Shown here one piece after another: positions 28,283 through 36,479 of a stretch of 64,000 nucleotides of DNA. This DNA comes from Campylobacter sp. RM16189. GTDB taxonomy: Bacteria; Campylobacterota; Campylobacteria; Campylobacterales; Campylobacteraceae. Position 1 is the stretch's first letter. The number at the start of each line of letters is the position of its first letter. Position numbers and translations under genes: made by a program. The stretch covers positions 186,001 through 250,000 of the forward strand of contig NZ_LIWR01000002.1 in the NCBI RefSeq assembly GCF_012978815.1. The letters are read 5' to 3'. The notes under the pieces are model-generated. The model saw nothing but the letters and a program-made list of their open reading frames with translations. It made no database searches and was not told the origin of the DNA.

Positions 28283-28627
28283 ATGAAAATTTCATTTGAC
28301 TGTGATTGTATTTTGCTTGAAAATTCGCTTAAATTATTTTTGAAAGATTATGTAGTGCATAAAAAAGATTGTGATTTTATAATATCTGATAGAAAGATCG
28401 AGAGCAAAAAACCCGTATTTATTATATCTTCGAATTCTGCTCATTTAAAAATCCCATTTACTAAAGAGATGCTTTTAAATACACTTGAGGAATTTTACTC
28501 AGCCATTCAAATCCCAAATGTCGGCACTAAGCAAATGGCTCAAAATTTAGATATTGAGCATGAAATTAGCATCCTTATAGATAAATTTAAAAAAGATCTT
28601 ATGAATCTTATAAAGCTTTATAGATGA
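28283..28627 (+). CDS. Hypothetical protein upstream of the rsmD-like gene
   Basis: 114-aa soluble protein that I do not recognise; a cysteine-bearing N-terminal strand region (FDCDCILLE) is followed by a lysine-rich helical part. Two ATGs are possible (28277, 28283); the AAGGA site at 28272-28276 fits the second. It overlaps the methyltransferase gene in ATGA and stands where Cj1460 stands in C. jejuni. Divergent from flaG. Confidence 0.65.
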   Translation: MKISFDCDCILLENSLKLFLKDYVVHKKDCDFIISDRKIESKKPVFIISSNSAHLKIPFTKEMLLNTLEEFYSAIQIPNVGTKQMAQNLDIEHEISILIDKFKKDLMNLIKLYR

Positions 28628-29196
28628 AAAAACTTTTTAGTACAATTTCAAGCGGTAAATTTAAAGGCAAAAAGCTTCTTTTGCCATCTCTTGATACTAC
28701 AAGAAGCACTAAAAGTATAGTCAAGGGCTCATTTTTTGATAGCATTAGGTATGATTTAAGGAATAAAATTTTCATAGAGGCATTTGGTGGAAGCGCTCTT
28801 ATGGCGGCTGAAGCGCTTAGTAATGATGCCAAAAGCGCAATCGCAATAGAACTTGATAAAAATGCTTTTAAGATAGCGCGAGAAAATGCAAAAAATATAG
28901 ATGAGTCAAATTTGGAGATTCTTAATGGAGACACCTTTGAGCTTACTCTTGAAATTTTAAATAGACGAGATTTAAAAGATGTTATCTTATATCTTGACCC
29001 ACCATTTGATATTAGGGAGGGATTTGGTCAAATTTATGAAAAGTGTATAAATTTGATAAGAAATTTAGACAAAAAACGAATTTATATGGTCGTAATAGAG
29101 CATATTAGCAGCTATCAATTTCCTGAAGACATTGGAAAATTTACTCTTCAAAAATCAAAGAAATTCGGAAATACAACTCTTACATATTATTCATAA
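28624..29196 (+). CDS. RsmD-like 16S rRNA guanine-N2 methyltransferase
   Basis: 190-aa SAM-dependent methyltransferase. FKGKKLLLPSLDTTRSTKS at the start, the SAM site EAFGGSALMAAEAL (52-65) and the catalytic YLDPPFD (123-129) are those of the RsmD family, which modifies G966 of 16S rRNA. It lies between a small hypothetical gene and the flagellar operon. Another N-methyltransferase specificity is possible but less likely. Confidence 0.85.
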   Translation: MKKLFSTISSGKFKGKKLLLPSLDTTRSTKSIVKGSFFDSIRYDLRNKIFIEAFGGSALMAAEALSNDAKSAIAIELDKNAFKIARENAKNIDESNLEILNGDTFELTLEILNRRDLKDVILYLDPPFDIREGFGQIYEKCINLIRNLDKKRIYMVVIEHISSYQFPEDIGKFTLQKSKKFGNTTLTYYS

Positions 29197-29200
29197 ATTT

Positions 29201-29219
29201 TTGGAATATTTATTGCTTT
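29201..29219 (+). promoter_or_regulatory. Sigma-54 type promoter of flgI
   Basis: TTGG at 29201-29204 and TTGCTTT at 29213-29219 place GG and GC exactly ten bases apart, as in TTGGCAC-N5-TTGCTT, about 30 nt before the flgI ATG. The -24 half is imperfect (GGAAT). Middle flagellar genes of Campylobacter, flgI among them, depend on RpoN. Confidence 0.55.
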
Positions 29220-29247
29220 TATCCTTTTAAAATAAAAAAGGATTGCA

Positions 29248-30300
29248 ATGAAGCTAATTTCATCGATGTTGCTTGCTTTATCTCTCGGTGCTTTTGCAAA
29301 TGCCGCACAGATTAAAGACATAGCAAATGTCGTAGGAGTAAGAGAGAACCAACTCATAGGCTATGGATTAGTAGTAGGGCTTAATGGTTCAGGGGATGGT
29401 TCAAGCTCGGAATTTACGATTCAATCGCTTTCAAATATGCTTCAAACAGTAAACGTAAAGATAAGTCCGGATGATATCAAATCCAAAAATACGGCTGCCG
29501 TTATAGTTACGGCAAAGCTTCCGGCTTTTGCAAGACAGGGTGATAAGCTTGATGTAACCATATCATCCATTGGCGATGCTAAAAGTTTGCAAGGCGGAAC
29601 ACTTCTTATGACCCCGCTAAAGGGCGTTGATGGAGATATATATGCTTTGGCTCAAGGCTCTCTTACCATAGGTGGCAAAAGTCAGGGTAGAAATTCAGGA
29701 AATCACGCAACGGCTGGAACTATCTTTGGTGGAGCTTTTGTGGAGCGTGAGATAACCTATGATATATATAATCAAGAGGCTATATTTTTAAGCCTTAAAG
29801 AGTCAAATTTTAGTACCGCTTCAAATATACAAAACGCTATAAATTTAAAAGTAGGCGGTGAAACTGCAATAGCAATTGATCCAAGAACTGTTAAGATAAA
29901 TAGACCAAATGGCGTTAGCATGGTTGAATTTTTGGCTCAAGTTTTAAATATTGACGTCGAATATAAGGCGCTTGATAAAGTCATAATAGACGAAAAAACA
30001 GGCACTATAGTAAGCGGAGTAAATGTTACAGTTGATCCTGTTGTGATAACACATAAAGAAATTACTATAAAAATTGAGCCAAATTCTTATTATGATGCCG
30101 GAAATGCAGCGATTGACCTGCAAGACGGAATGGCGTTGGATGCAAATGCAAATATGCTAAAGGTTAGTGGCGAACGCACAACTATAGCAAGCATAGCAAG
30201 GGCTCTAAGCAAGCTAGGAGCTAGTCCGAGCGACATAATAGCAATAATAGAAAATTTAAAAAGAGTTGGCGCAATACACGTTGATTTGGAGATAATATAA
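29248..30300 (+). CDS. flgI: Flagellar P-ring protein FlgI
   Basis: Forms the periplasmic P ring around the flagellar rod. The 350-aa protein has a signal peptide (cut after FANA), followed by [20 protein letters not shown] and [11 protein letters not shown], both diagnostic, and [10 protein letters not shown] later on. An AAAGGA site lies upstream. It is the first of flgI-flgJ-flgM-flgN-flgK, which share short gaps or overlaps. Confidence 0.96.
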   Translation: MKLISSMLLALSLGAFANAAQIKDIANVVGVRENQLIGYGLVVGLNGSGDGSSSEFTIQSLSNMLQTVNVKISPDDIKSKNTAAVIVTAKLPAFARQGDKLDVTISSIGDAKSLQGGTLLMTPLKGVDGDIYALAQGSLTIGGKSQGRNSGNHATAGTIFGGAFVEREITYDIYNQEAIFLSLKESNFSTASNIQNAINLKVGGETAIAIDPRTVKINRPNGVSMVEFLAQVLNIDVEYKALDKVIIDEKTGTIVSGVNVTVDPVVITHKEITIKIEPNSYYDAGNAAIDLQDGMALDANANMLKVSGERTTIASIARALSKLGASPSDIIAIIENLKRVGAIHVDLEII

Positions 30301-30596
30301 TGAATATAGACAACCAATTGGCTATAAGCGCATATAATAATATAGCTACAAATTCGATCACAAATAGAAGTAAAAGCGAAAACGATAAGCTTTTAAAAGA
30401 GCAAACCGATGCCTTTGAAGCGTTTTTAGTTAAAAGCGTGTTAGATATTGCCTTAAAGGACGAAAATCCTCTATTTCCAAAAGATGCCGGAGATAAAATT
30501 TACTCGTCTATGTATAACGATACTATGAGTAAGGCTTTGAGCGGAAATTTAGGATTTAGTGAATTGCTATTTAATTTTTTAAAGGAGAGGGCTTAA
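30300..30596 (+). CDS. flgJ: Rod-binding protein, FlgJ N-terminal domain
   Basis: 98 aa, matching only the rod-binding half of FlgJ ([20 protein letters not shown] and the late [14 protein letters not shown]). The muramidase half found in enteric FlgJ is absent, as is usual in Campylobacter. The start overlaps the flgI stop by 1 nt. The stop codon lies inside the probable sigma-28 promoter of flgM. Confidence 0.85.
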   Translation: MNIDNQLAISAYNNIATNSITNRSKSENDKLLKEQTDAFEAFLVKSVLDIALKDENPLFPKDAGDKIYSSMYNDTMSKALSGNLGFSELLFNFLKERA

Positions 30597-30619
30597 GTAT
30601 TTAAAAAATATGCCGATTT
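30593..30619 (+). promoter_or_regulatory. Sigma-28 promoter of flgM
   Basis: TTAAGTATT at 30593-30601 and GCCGATTT at 30612-30619 resemble the Campylobacter sigma-28 pattern (TTTAAGT...CGATWT); the element overlaps the stop codon of flgJ and lies 28 nt before the flgM start. It would let the sigma-28 regulon make its own anti-sigma factor. Confidence 0.6.
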
Positions 30620-30647
30620 AGCAATAAATATATTTAAAGGTATGAAA

Positions 30648-30851
30648 ATGCTAGGTTCAATCGGCGTAAAAGCTGGGGTTAGCCCGAGCCAACTTTCACC
30701 TAACAGTGAAGTTAAAAAGAATGAAAATAAAGAGAACATCCAGGATAAAAGCGAGAACAAGGTAGCTAAAATAGCTGAGTCTATCGCTAATGGAACTTAT
30801 AAGATAGATCTGTCAAAGACCGCACGCGCTATTGCAGATGAGATTATCTAA
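30648..30851 (+). CDS. flgM: Anti-sigma-28 factor FlgM
   Basis: 67-aa inhibitor of FliA. The N-terminal half is short and disordered-looking (polar, Lys/Glu-rich); the conserved C-terminal half reads KVAKIAESIANGTYKIDLSKTARAIADEI, the sigma-binding helices. Starts at 30642 and 30648 are both possible; AAAGG at 30636-30640 favours 30648. It is shorter than the enteric FlgM (97 aa), as usual for this group. Confidence 0.88.
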   Translation: MLGSIGVKAGVSPSQLSPNSEVKKNENKENIQDKSENKVAKIAESIANGTYKIDLSKTARAIADEII

Positions 30852-30856
30852 TAAGC

Positions 30857-30885
30857 TTTTGTCCTTGATGTAAAAAAGGACAAAA
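30857..30885 (+). promoter_or_regulatory. Hairpin masking the flgN ribosome binding site
   Basis: Perfect 10-bp stem TTTTGTCCTT (30857-30866) / AAGGACAAAA (30876-30885) with a 9-nt loop. The 3' arm contains the AAAGGA Shine-Dalgarno sequence of flgN and ends at the base before its ATG. No T-run follows, so it is not a normal intrinsic terminator. Confidence 0.6.
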
Positions 30886-31320
30886 ATGCTTAAAAAATAT
30901 TTACAAGAGGCTATAAGCGTGCTTGATGAGCTTATAGCCGTAACTACGCAAGATATAAATAACATAAAAGAAGCTAAGCACTCGACAGTCGAAGAGAGTG
31001 TAAATAAAAAAAATCAACTCGTAAAGAAATTTGAAGCTACAAAATCAATGCTTGATAAGGAGCTTGTTAGAGTTTCAAAAGAGCATAATAGCACCGATTT
31101 GGCAAGTATTTTAGATGATGACATAAAGTCAAATTTGGTAAAAATGCGTGGCAAGCTTGAAGAGCTTCACGAAAAAAACAAAGAATACGCAAAATATGTT
31201 GTGGTTGTTAAAGAGTTTTTTGATAGCTTGGTTTCTAATATGTTTCAAAATAAAAACGATAGCAATGGATATTTTAAGAGTCAGCCGACTCCTGAAAGTC
31301 TATTTAAAGCAAGGGTTTAA
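30886..31320 (+). CDS. flgN: FlgN-like export chaperone
   Basis: 144-aa helical protein with predicted coiled coil throughout (opening LKKYLQEAISVLDELIAVT, later LVKMRGKLEELHEKNKEY). The sequence type and the place between flgM and flgK identify the chaperone for hook-filament junction proteins FlgK and FlgL; sequence conservation in this family is low. The ribosome binding site is inside a hairpin (30857-30885), and flgK follows after 3 nt. Confidence 0.8.
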   Translation: MLKKYLQEAISVLDELIAVTTQDINNIKEAKHSTVEESVNKKNQLVKKFEATKSMLDKELVRVSKEHNSTDLASILDDDIKSNLVKMRGKLEELHEKNKEYAKYVVVVKEFFDSLVSNMFQNKNDSNGYFKSQPTPESLFKARV

Positions 31321-31323
31321 AAG

Positions 31324-33183
31324 ATGGCCGGTAGTATTTTTTCATCTTTACATATAGGTATAAGTGGGCTTGATGCTGCTCAAATGCAGATAACAACAAC
31401 AGGTCACAATATAACAAATGCAGATAACGAGCACTATACAAGACAGCGTGTGGTTCAGTCAGCTAGAGAGCCAGAACATAGCATACCAGGAGATGTCGGT
31501 AGAGGAACTCAGGTAGATACTATAATAAGAGTTCATGACGAATTTACATTTACTAGGCTAAGAAGTGCCGGAAGTAATCTTGAATTTTCCGAATACAAAA
31601 AGAGAATGCTTGAGGAAATTTCAAAGAGATTTCCCGATTTGCAAAGCGTAGGAATAGGTCGCGATATACAAAATTATTTTGATGCATGGAATAAATTTGC
31701 TTCAAATCCTACTGAAGCTTCTCAAAAGATACATCTATTAAATTCAGCCTCAACTCTATCAAAGAGTATTCAAGATAGCGTAAAGATGCTATATAAAATA
31801 CAACAAGACGTGAATTCTCAAATAGAAGTTACTGTAAATGAGATAAATAAATACGCAAAAGAGATATCTGAGATAAATAAGCAGATAATGCGCGTGGAAT
31901 CGATAGGCACAACTAGAGCCAATGACCTTAGAGATAAAAGGGATCAGTTAGAGCTTGCAATCTCAAGGCTTGTAAACGCGACTGCATTTAAAGGCGAGCT
32001 TCAAGGCAGAGCAGATATAGATCCTACTGTTACCGATACAGGCGCAAAATATAATCTAAATATTTCTGGATTTACTATAGTAGATGGTGTGACATTTCAT
32101 CCTCTTGCTCTAGATAGCTCGGCTAATAAATTTGACTTTAACAATATCTATTACGAAAGAGAAGATGGCAAGCGCGTTGATATGGCCGGTAAGCTAACCG
32201 GAGGTAAACTTGGTGCAGCCTTGGATCTAAGAGGAAGATATATCGATGATAGTGGCGAATTTCAGGATGGAATTATACAAAAGTATATCGATAATCTAAA
32301 TACTCTTGCCAAAGGCATAATAAACGAAACCAATAATATCTATTCAAAATCTGCTATAGAGGGCATCAATACCGATGAATTATCGTTTTTAGATCCATCC
32401 AGAACTCTAATGAACTTTAATGACGATATAAAACACGGAAGCTTTGATGTAGTGGTTTATAACAATCAAGGGCAAGAGGTTGCTAGAAAGAGTATAAAAA
32501 TAGATGCTTCTACTACTATGAACGATCCTACGAGAGGAACTTCTATAGTAAAAGAGTTTAATGCGGATACCGACGATAACAACGACAATAACATATTAAA
32601 CGACGTTAATGATTATTTTAAAGCTTATTATCAATATGATCCAGTGTCTAATAAAGGAATGTTTGGAGTTTCTCCTATTAGACATTCGGGTGAGTATAGT
32701 ATCGCGTTTATTGATAAGGGAACGAATTTCCCTGGAATTATAGGCATAAATAGATTTTTTGAGGGCACAGACGCAAGGGATATGAGCGTAAAAAGTGAGC
32801 TTGCCAGTAACCCTCATAAGCTTAAAGCCTATTCAAACCCAACTCCTGGTAATAATGATATAGCAAATGAGATGGTTCAGCTCCAGTATAATAGGATACA
32901 TTTCTATTCTAACAAGCATGCCGATAAAATCGAAACTATAGAAGGATTTTATAGATTTGTTACAACAGATATTGCAAGTGAAACTCAAGCCACAAATGAA
33001 CTAAATGATGCAAATACGGCTATAAATAAGATTGCCATGAGCGAACATCAGTCTATTAGCGGAGTAAATTTAAATGAAGAGCTTACGAATTTGATCCGAT
33101 TTCAGTCAAGCTATGGTGCTGCAGCCAAAATAATAACTACGGTAGAGAAGATGCTGGATACTCTACTTACTCTTAAACAATAA
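31324..33183 (+). CDS. flgK: Flagellar hook-associated protein FlgK (HAP1)
   Basis: Joins hook and filament. The 619-aa protein has the N-terminal rod/hook helix sequence SLHIGISGLDAAQMQITTTG followed by NITNADNEHYTRQRV, and the C-terminal helices INKIAMSEHQSISGVNLNEE and LIRFQSSYGAAAKIITTVEK, which pair in the assembled structure. It closes the flgI-flgK run and overlaps the next start by 1 nt. Confidence 0.95.
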   Translation: MAGSIFSSLHIGISGLDAAQMQITTTGHNITNADNEHYTRQRVVQSAREPEHSIPGDVGRGTQVDTIIRVHDEFTFTRLRSAGSNLEFSEYKKRMLEEISKRFPDLQSVGIGRDIQNYFDAWNKFASNPTEASQKIHLLNSASTLSKSIQDSVKMLYKIQQDVNSQIEVTVNEINKYAKEISEINKQIMRVESIGTTRANDLRDKRDQLELAISRLVNATAFKGELQGRADIDPTVTDTGAKYNLNISGFTIVDGVTFHPLALDSSANKFDFNNIYYEREDGKRVDMAGKLTGGKLGAALDLRGRYIDDSGEFQDGIIQKYIDNLNTLAKGIINETNNIYSKSAIEGINTDELSFLDPSRTLMNFNDDIKHGSFDVVVYNNQGQEVARKSIKIDASTTMNDPTRGTSIVKEFNADTDDNNDNNILNDVNDYFKAYYQYDPVSNKGMFGVSPIRHSGEYSIAFIDKGTNFPGIIGINRFFEGTDARDMSVKSELASNPHKLKAYSNPTPGNNDIANEMVQLQYNRIHFYSNKHADKIETIEGFYRFVTTDIASETQATNELNDANTAINKIAMSEHQSISGVNLNEELTNLIRFQSSYGAAAKIITTVEKMLDTLLTLKQ

Positions 33184-33941
33184 TGGATTTAAAAGAGCTT
33201 CTTGATAGCCACGTTCTTAGTAAAAACACCAAGGACGGGCTTTATAATGCGGATGATCCGCTTCAGGTGGCAACTATTTACAAAGAGCCGAATATTGCAT
33301 TGATTTGTGCATTGTTTGGATACGGCAGTGCTAAACAGATAGTTAAATTTTTAAAGTCTTTAAATTTTAGCCTTCTTGATGAGAGTGAAAAAAACATCTG
33401 TGAAAATTTGCAAAATTTTAAATATCGCTTCCAAAACACAGAGGATGTGAGGCAAATTTTTATAACTTTTTGCAGGCTTAAAAAAGATGGTGATATAGAG
33501 GCTATCGTTAAAAGCGGCTTTGGTAAGAGCGGACTCATGATAGATGGGATAAATGAACTTATAAAATTTATATATTCTTTAAATTCTTACCGTTCGGACG
33601 GATATGAATTTTTCTTTGGCAGAGCCTTTGACAGTAAGCCGATTTCTCCTTATAAACGTTACAATATGTTCATGCGCTGGATGGTAAGAGATACCGATAT
33701 TGATCTTGGAATTTTTAAAAATTTACCTAAGAGCGAGCTTTTGATACCGCTTGATGTTCATACTCACAGAGTATCTTTAAGACTTGGACTTATAGATAGA
33801 AAGAGTTACGATTTTAATGCCGTTTTAGAGCTGACAAACAAACTTCGAGAATTTGACTATCTTGACCCTATTAAATATGATTTTGCTCTGTATAGAATCG
33901 GACAGAGCGGAGAGATAGATAAAATATTTCTAAAAAAATGA
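33183..33941 (+). CDS. TIGR02757/DUF2400 family protein
   Basis: 252-aa soluble helical protein. KRYNMFMRWMVRD (158-170) and LIPLDVHTHRVSLRLGL (187-203) mark the DUF2400 (TIGR02757) family. The second segment resembles the PVDTHVxRVxxRLGL stretch of helix-hairpin-helix DNA glycosylases, in which the Asp is catalytic; here it is D191. No iron-sulfur cysteines of the EndoIII type follow. It starts in a TAATG overlap with flgK. A role on DNA is inference. Confidence 0.78.
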   Translation: MDLKELLDSHVLSKNTKDGLYNADDPLQVATIYKEPNIALICALFGYGSAKQIVKFLKSLNFSLLDESEKNICENLQNFKYRFQNTEDVRQIFITFCRLKKDGDIEAIVKSGFGKSGLMIDGINELIKFIYSLNSYRSDGYEFFFGRAFDSKPISPYKRYNMFMRWMVRDTDIDLGIFKNLPKSELLIPLDVHTHRVSLRLGLIDRKSYDFNAVLELTNKLREFDYLDPIKYDFALYRIGQSGEIDKIFLKK

Positions 33942-34046
33942 ATATAAATCAAAAAATATATAAAAAAATTCAAATTTGATGATTTTTCTTAAGATTTGTT
34001 TACAATGTTGTGATATAGTTACGTTAACTTTTTAAAAGGAGAGTAA

Positions 34047-34583
34047 ATGAAAAAAATTTTATTGGTAAGCGCCGTTTTAAGCGGTATGCTTTTTGCACAT
34101 GAGGGTCATCAGTTCGATCCAAAGTCTCAACAACACCTAGTTATCCCTATGGAACAACTAAGCGAAAAGGGTAATATGAAAGTAGGAGAGGTGGTTGCTA
34201 TAGAGACAAATTATGGTGTAGCTTTTTTTCCAAACCTAAAAGGTATTGAGGCTGGAATGCACGGATTCCATATCCACGTTAATCCTGATTGTGGAGCCAC
34301 AGAAAAAGGTCTAGGCATGAAAGCTGGCGGACACTGGGATCCAACAGACGCTAAAAAACATTCATTCCCATGGGATGACAAAGGACACAAGGGTGATTTG
34401 CCTGCACTTTTTGCTGACCACGACGGCAATGCGGTTTATCCTGTGTTAGCTCCTAAGATAAAAAAACTTGACGAGCTTAAGGGACACTCTTTAATGATTC
34501 ACGTTGGTGGAGACAATCACCACGATCATCCAAAGCCATTAGGCGGTGGCGGTCCTAGATTAGTTTGCGGTGTTATTAACTAA
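34047..34583 (+). CDS. sodC: Periplasmic Cu/Zn superoxide dismutase
   Basis: Converts superoxide to peroxide and oxygen outside the cytoplasm. A signal peptide (residues 1-17, before HEGHQF) precedes the enzyme. The copper histidines lie in HGFHIH (72-77), the zinc site in [12 protein letters not shown]...HKGD, and the structural disulfide joins C82 and the C-terminal Cys in LVCGVIN. 178 aa is typical. A strong GGAGAG ribosome binding site and a clear terminator show it is monocistronic. Confidence 0.95.
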   Translation: MKKILLVSAVLSGMLFAHEGHQFDPKSQQHLVIPMEQLSEKGNMKVGEVVAIETNYGVAFFPNLKGIEAGMHGFHIHVNPDCGATEKGLGMKAGGHWDPTDAKKHSFPWDDKGHKGDLPALFADHDGNAVYPVLAPKIKKLDELKGHSLMIHVGGDNHHDHPKPLGGGGPRLVCGVIN

Positions 34584-34598
34584 TTTTTATAAATTTTA

Positions 34599-34627
34599 AA
34601 GATATCGATCGTTTTGATCGATATCTT
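34599..34627 (+). terminator. Intrinsic terminator of sodC
   Basis: Perfect 12-bp stem AAGATATCGATC / GATCGATATCTT with a 5-nt loop, 15 nt beyond the stop, followed by CTGTTTTT. Confidence 0.8.
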
Positions 34628-34732
34628 CTGTTTTTATCTGTAGCTCTTATTTTTTCTTTCTTAAAAACAAATTTAATTAAAAATTTTAAAAATTTGTAAT
34701 ACTATTTGCCATTAATTTTTAATAGGAAATTT

Positions 34733-35494
34733 ATGGAATTTGATTTCTTGGCTTACTGCATTTTTTTCGGAGCGGCATTTTTAGGTGGTTTTATAGATGC
34801 TATTGCAGGAGGTGGTGGGCTTATCACTCTTCCTGCTATTATGGCTATGGGAGTTCCTCCTCATATGGCGCTTGCCACAAATAAGCTTCAAGGCACATTT
34901 GGAAGCTTTACTGCGACTTTAAATTTTACTAGAAAGGGAATGATTAATTATAAAGAAGCCTTTTTGGGTATTATTTTTACTTTTATTGGAGCGGCTACTG
35001 GTGCTACTTTGATATTGTTTTTGAATCCAAAATTTTTACAAATCGTGATACCATTTTTATTGATAGCGATCTTTATATATACTATTTTTATGCCCAAAAT
35101 AGGAGAGAGCGATAAGGCTTCTAGAATGAACTATAAGGTTTTTTATGTTGCCTTTGGACTTATTTTGGGATTTTATGATGGCTTTTTCGGACCAGGAGCA
35201 GGATCGTTTTGGACATTTGCAATGGTTGCTTTAATAGGTCTTAATATGAAAAAGGCTGTTGCCCATACTAAGCTTTTAAATTTTATTAGCAACGTAGTTT
35301 CTTTGGGCGTATTTATCATTTCTGGAAATATGCTCTGGATGGTTGGAATCTTAATGGGAGTAGGGCAAATTTTTGGAGCATTTATAGGATCAAATTTAGT
35401 TATTAAAAAAGAAGTTAAATTTATTAAAACCATGTTTTTGATTGTGGTAGGGGCTACTATTTTGAAGCTTTTTTACTCTTACTTTTTAGAGTGA
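34733..35494 (+). CDS. TSUP (TauE/SafE) family membrane permease
   Basis: 253-aa membrane protein with about eight hydrophobic helices and the duplicated family signature: GGFIDAIAGGGGLITLPA near the N-terminus and GFYDGFFGPGAGSFWTF in the second half. Members move sulfite, sulfoacetate or similar anions. The frame continues upstream to 34706, but the ATG at 34733 has AGGAAATT before it. Monocistronic. The substrate cannot be inferred. Confidence 0.88.
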   Translation: MEFDFLAYCIFFGAAFLGGFIDAIAGGGGLITLPAIMAMGVPPHMALATNKLQGTFGSFTATLNFTRKGMINYKEAFLGIIFTFIGAATGATLILFLNPKFLQIVIPFLLIAIFIYTIFMPKIGESDKASRMNYKVFYVAFGLILGFYDGFFGPGAGSFWTFAMVALIGLNMKKAVAHTKLLNFISNVVSLGVFIISGNMLWMVGILMGVGQIFGAFIGSNLVIKKEVKFIKTMFLIVVGATILKLFYSYFLE

Positions 35495-35610
35495 AATTTA
35501 TAATTTAACGAAATCGCCTAAACATAGAGACAAAACTTAAAAATCTTAAAAAACTTTTAACAATAATTTTGCTAAAATCACCTGAAAATTTATAAATTTA
35601 AGGTTAGCAC

Positions 35611-36315
35611 ATGGAAGAAAATTTATTTTTATTCTCTAATGTAATCGCTTCTCAATTTACAAGCGATAAGCACGTTATGCACATGTTTACTTATGCAATG
35701 CACTTTTTGTTGGCTGCTGTTATAGTTATAGCTTTTTCTAAACTTGCGGTTAAAAACATGCAACTTGTTCCGCGCGGTACTCAAAATGTTTTCGAGGCAT
35801 ATTTAGAGGCCGTTATATCTATGGGCAAGGATGTATTAGGAAGCGAGAGTTTAGCTAGAAAATATCTTCCTCTTGTTGCTACTATAGGATTAATAATCTT
35901 TACAAGCAACGTAATGGGTATAATTCCTGGTTTTGAGTCGCCAACTGCTAGTTTAAATATGACTCTTACTTTGGCTTTGATTGTATTTGTGTTTTATCAT
36001 TTTGAGGGTATTAAGAAAAACGGAGTTATTAAGTATTTTGCTCATTTTATGGGACCTAGTAAAGCACTTGCTCCTCTTATGTTCTTTGTTGAGATCATAT
36101 CGCATCTATCACGTATAGTATCTTTATCTTTCCGTCTTTTTGGAAATATTAAAGGAGACGATTTATTCTTGCTTGTTATGCTTGCTTTGGCACCTTTTAT
36201 AGCGCCACTTCCTGCATACGCACTTTTGACACTTATGGCAATTCTTCAAACATTTATTTTTATGATGCTTACCTTTGTGTATCTTGCTGGCGCATTGGCA
36301 ACAGAAGAACACTGA
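35611..36315 (+). CDS. atpB: ATP synthase F0 subunit a
   Basis: Proton channel subunit of the F-type ATP synthase, 234 aa with five to six helices. The essential arginine is R175 in [13 protein letters not shown], and [19 protein letters not shown] sequence closes the last helix. In Campylobacter atpB is separate from the other ATP synthase genes, and none of those is in this window. A terminator follows at once, so it is transcribed alone. Confidence 0.95.
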   Translation: MEENLFLFSNVIASQFTSDKHVMHMFTYAMHFLLAAVIVIAFSKLAVKNMQLVPRGTQNVFEAYLEAVISMGKDVLGSESLARKYLPLVATIGLIIFTSNVMGIIPGFESPTASLNMTLTLALIVFVFYHFEGIKKNGVIKYFAHFMGPSKALAPLMFFVEIISHLSRIVSLSFRLFGNIKGDDLFLLVMLALAPFIAPLPAYALLTLMAILQTFIFMMLTFVYLAGALATEEH

Positions 36316-36325
36316 TTTTAAACTT

Positions 36326-36349
36326 ATACCGCCTAAATTTAGGCGGTAT
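36326..36349 (+). terminator. Intrinsic terminator of atpB
   Basis: 24-base perfect palindrome ATACCGCC-TAAATTTA-GGCGGTAT, 10 nt past the stop codon, followed by a T-rich tract. It can act in both directions. Confidence 0.85.
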
Positions 36350-36479
36350 TTTTTCTTTTTTAAACACTACTATCTCTATTGCAACTTATAAAATCAACTC
36401 AAAATAACGAATTTTAGATAAGTTAAAAGAAATAATTGATAAAATATTTTCCAAAATTTAAGAAATACAAAGGTTAATT

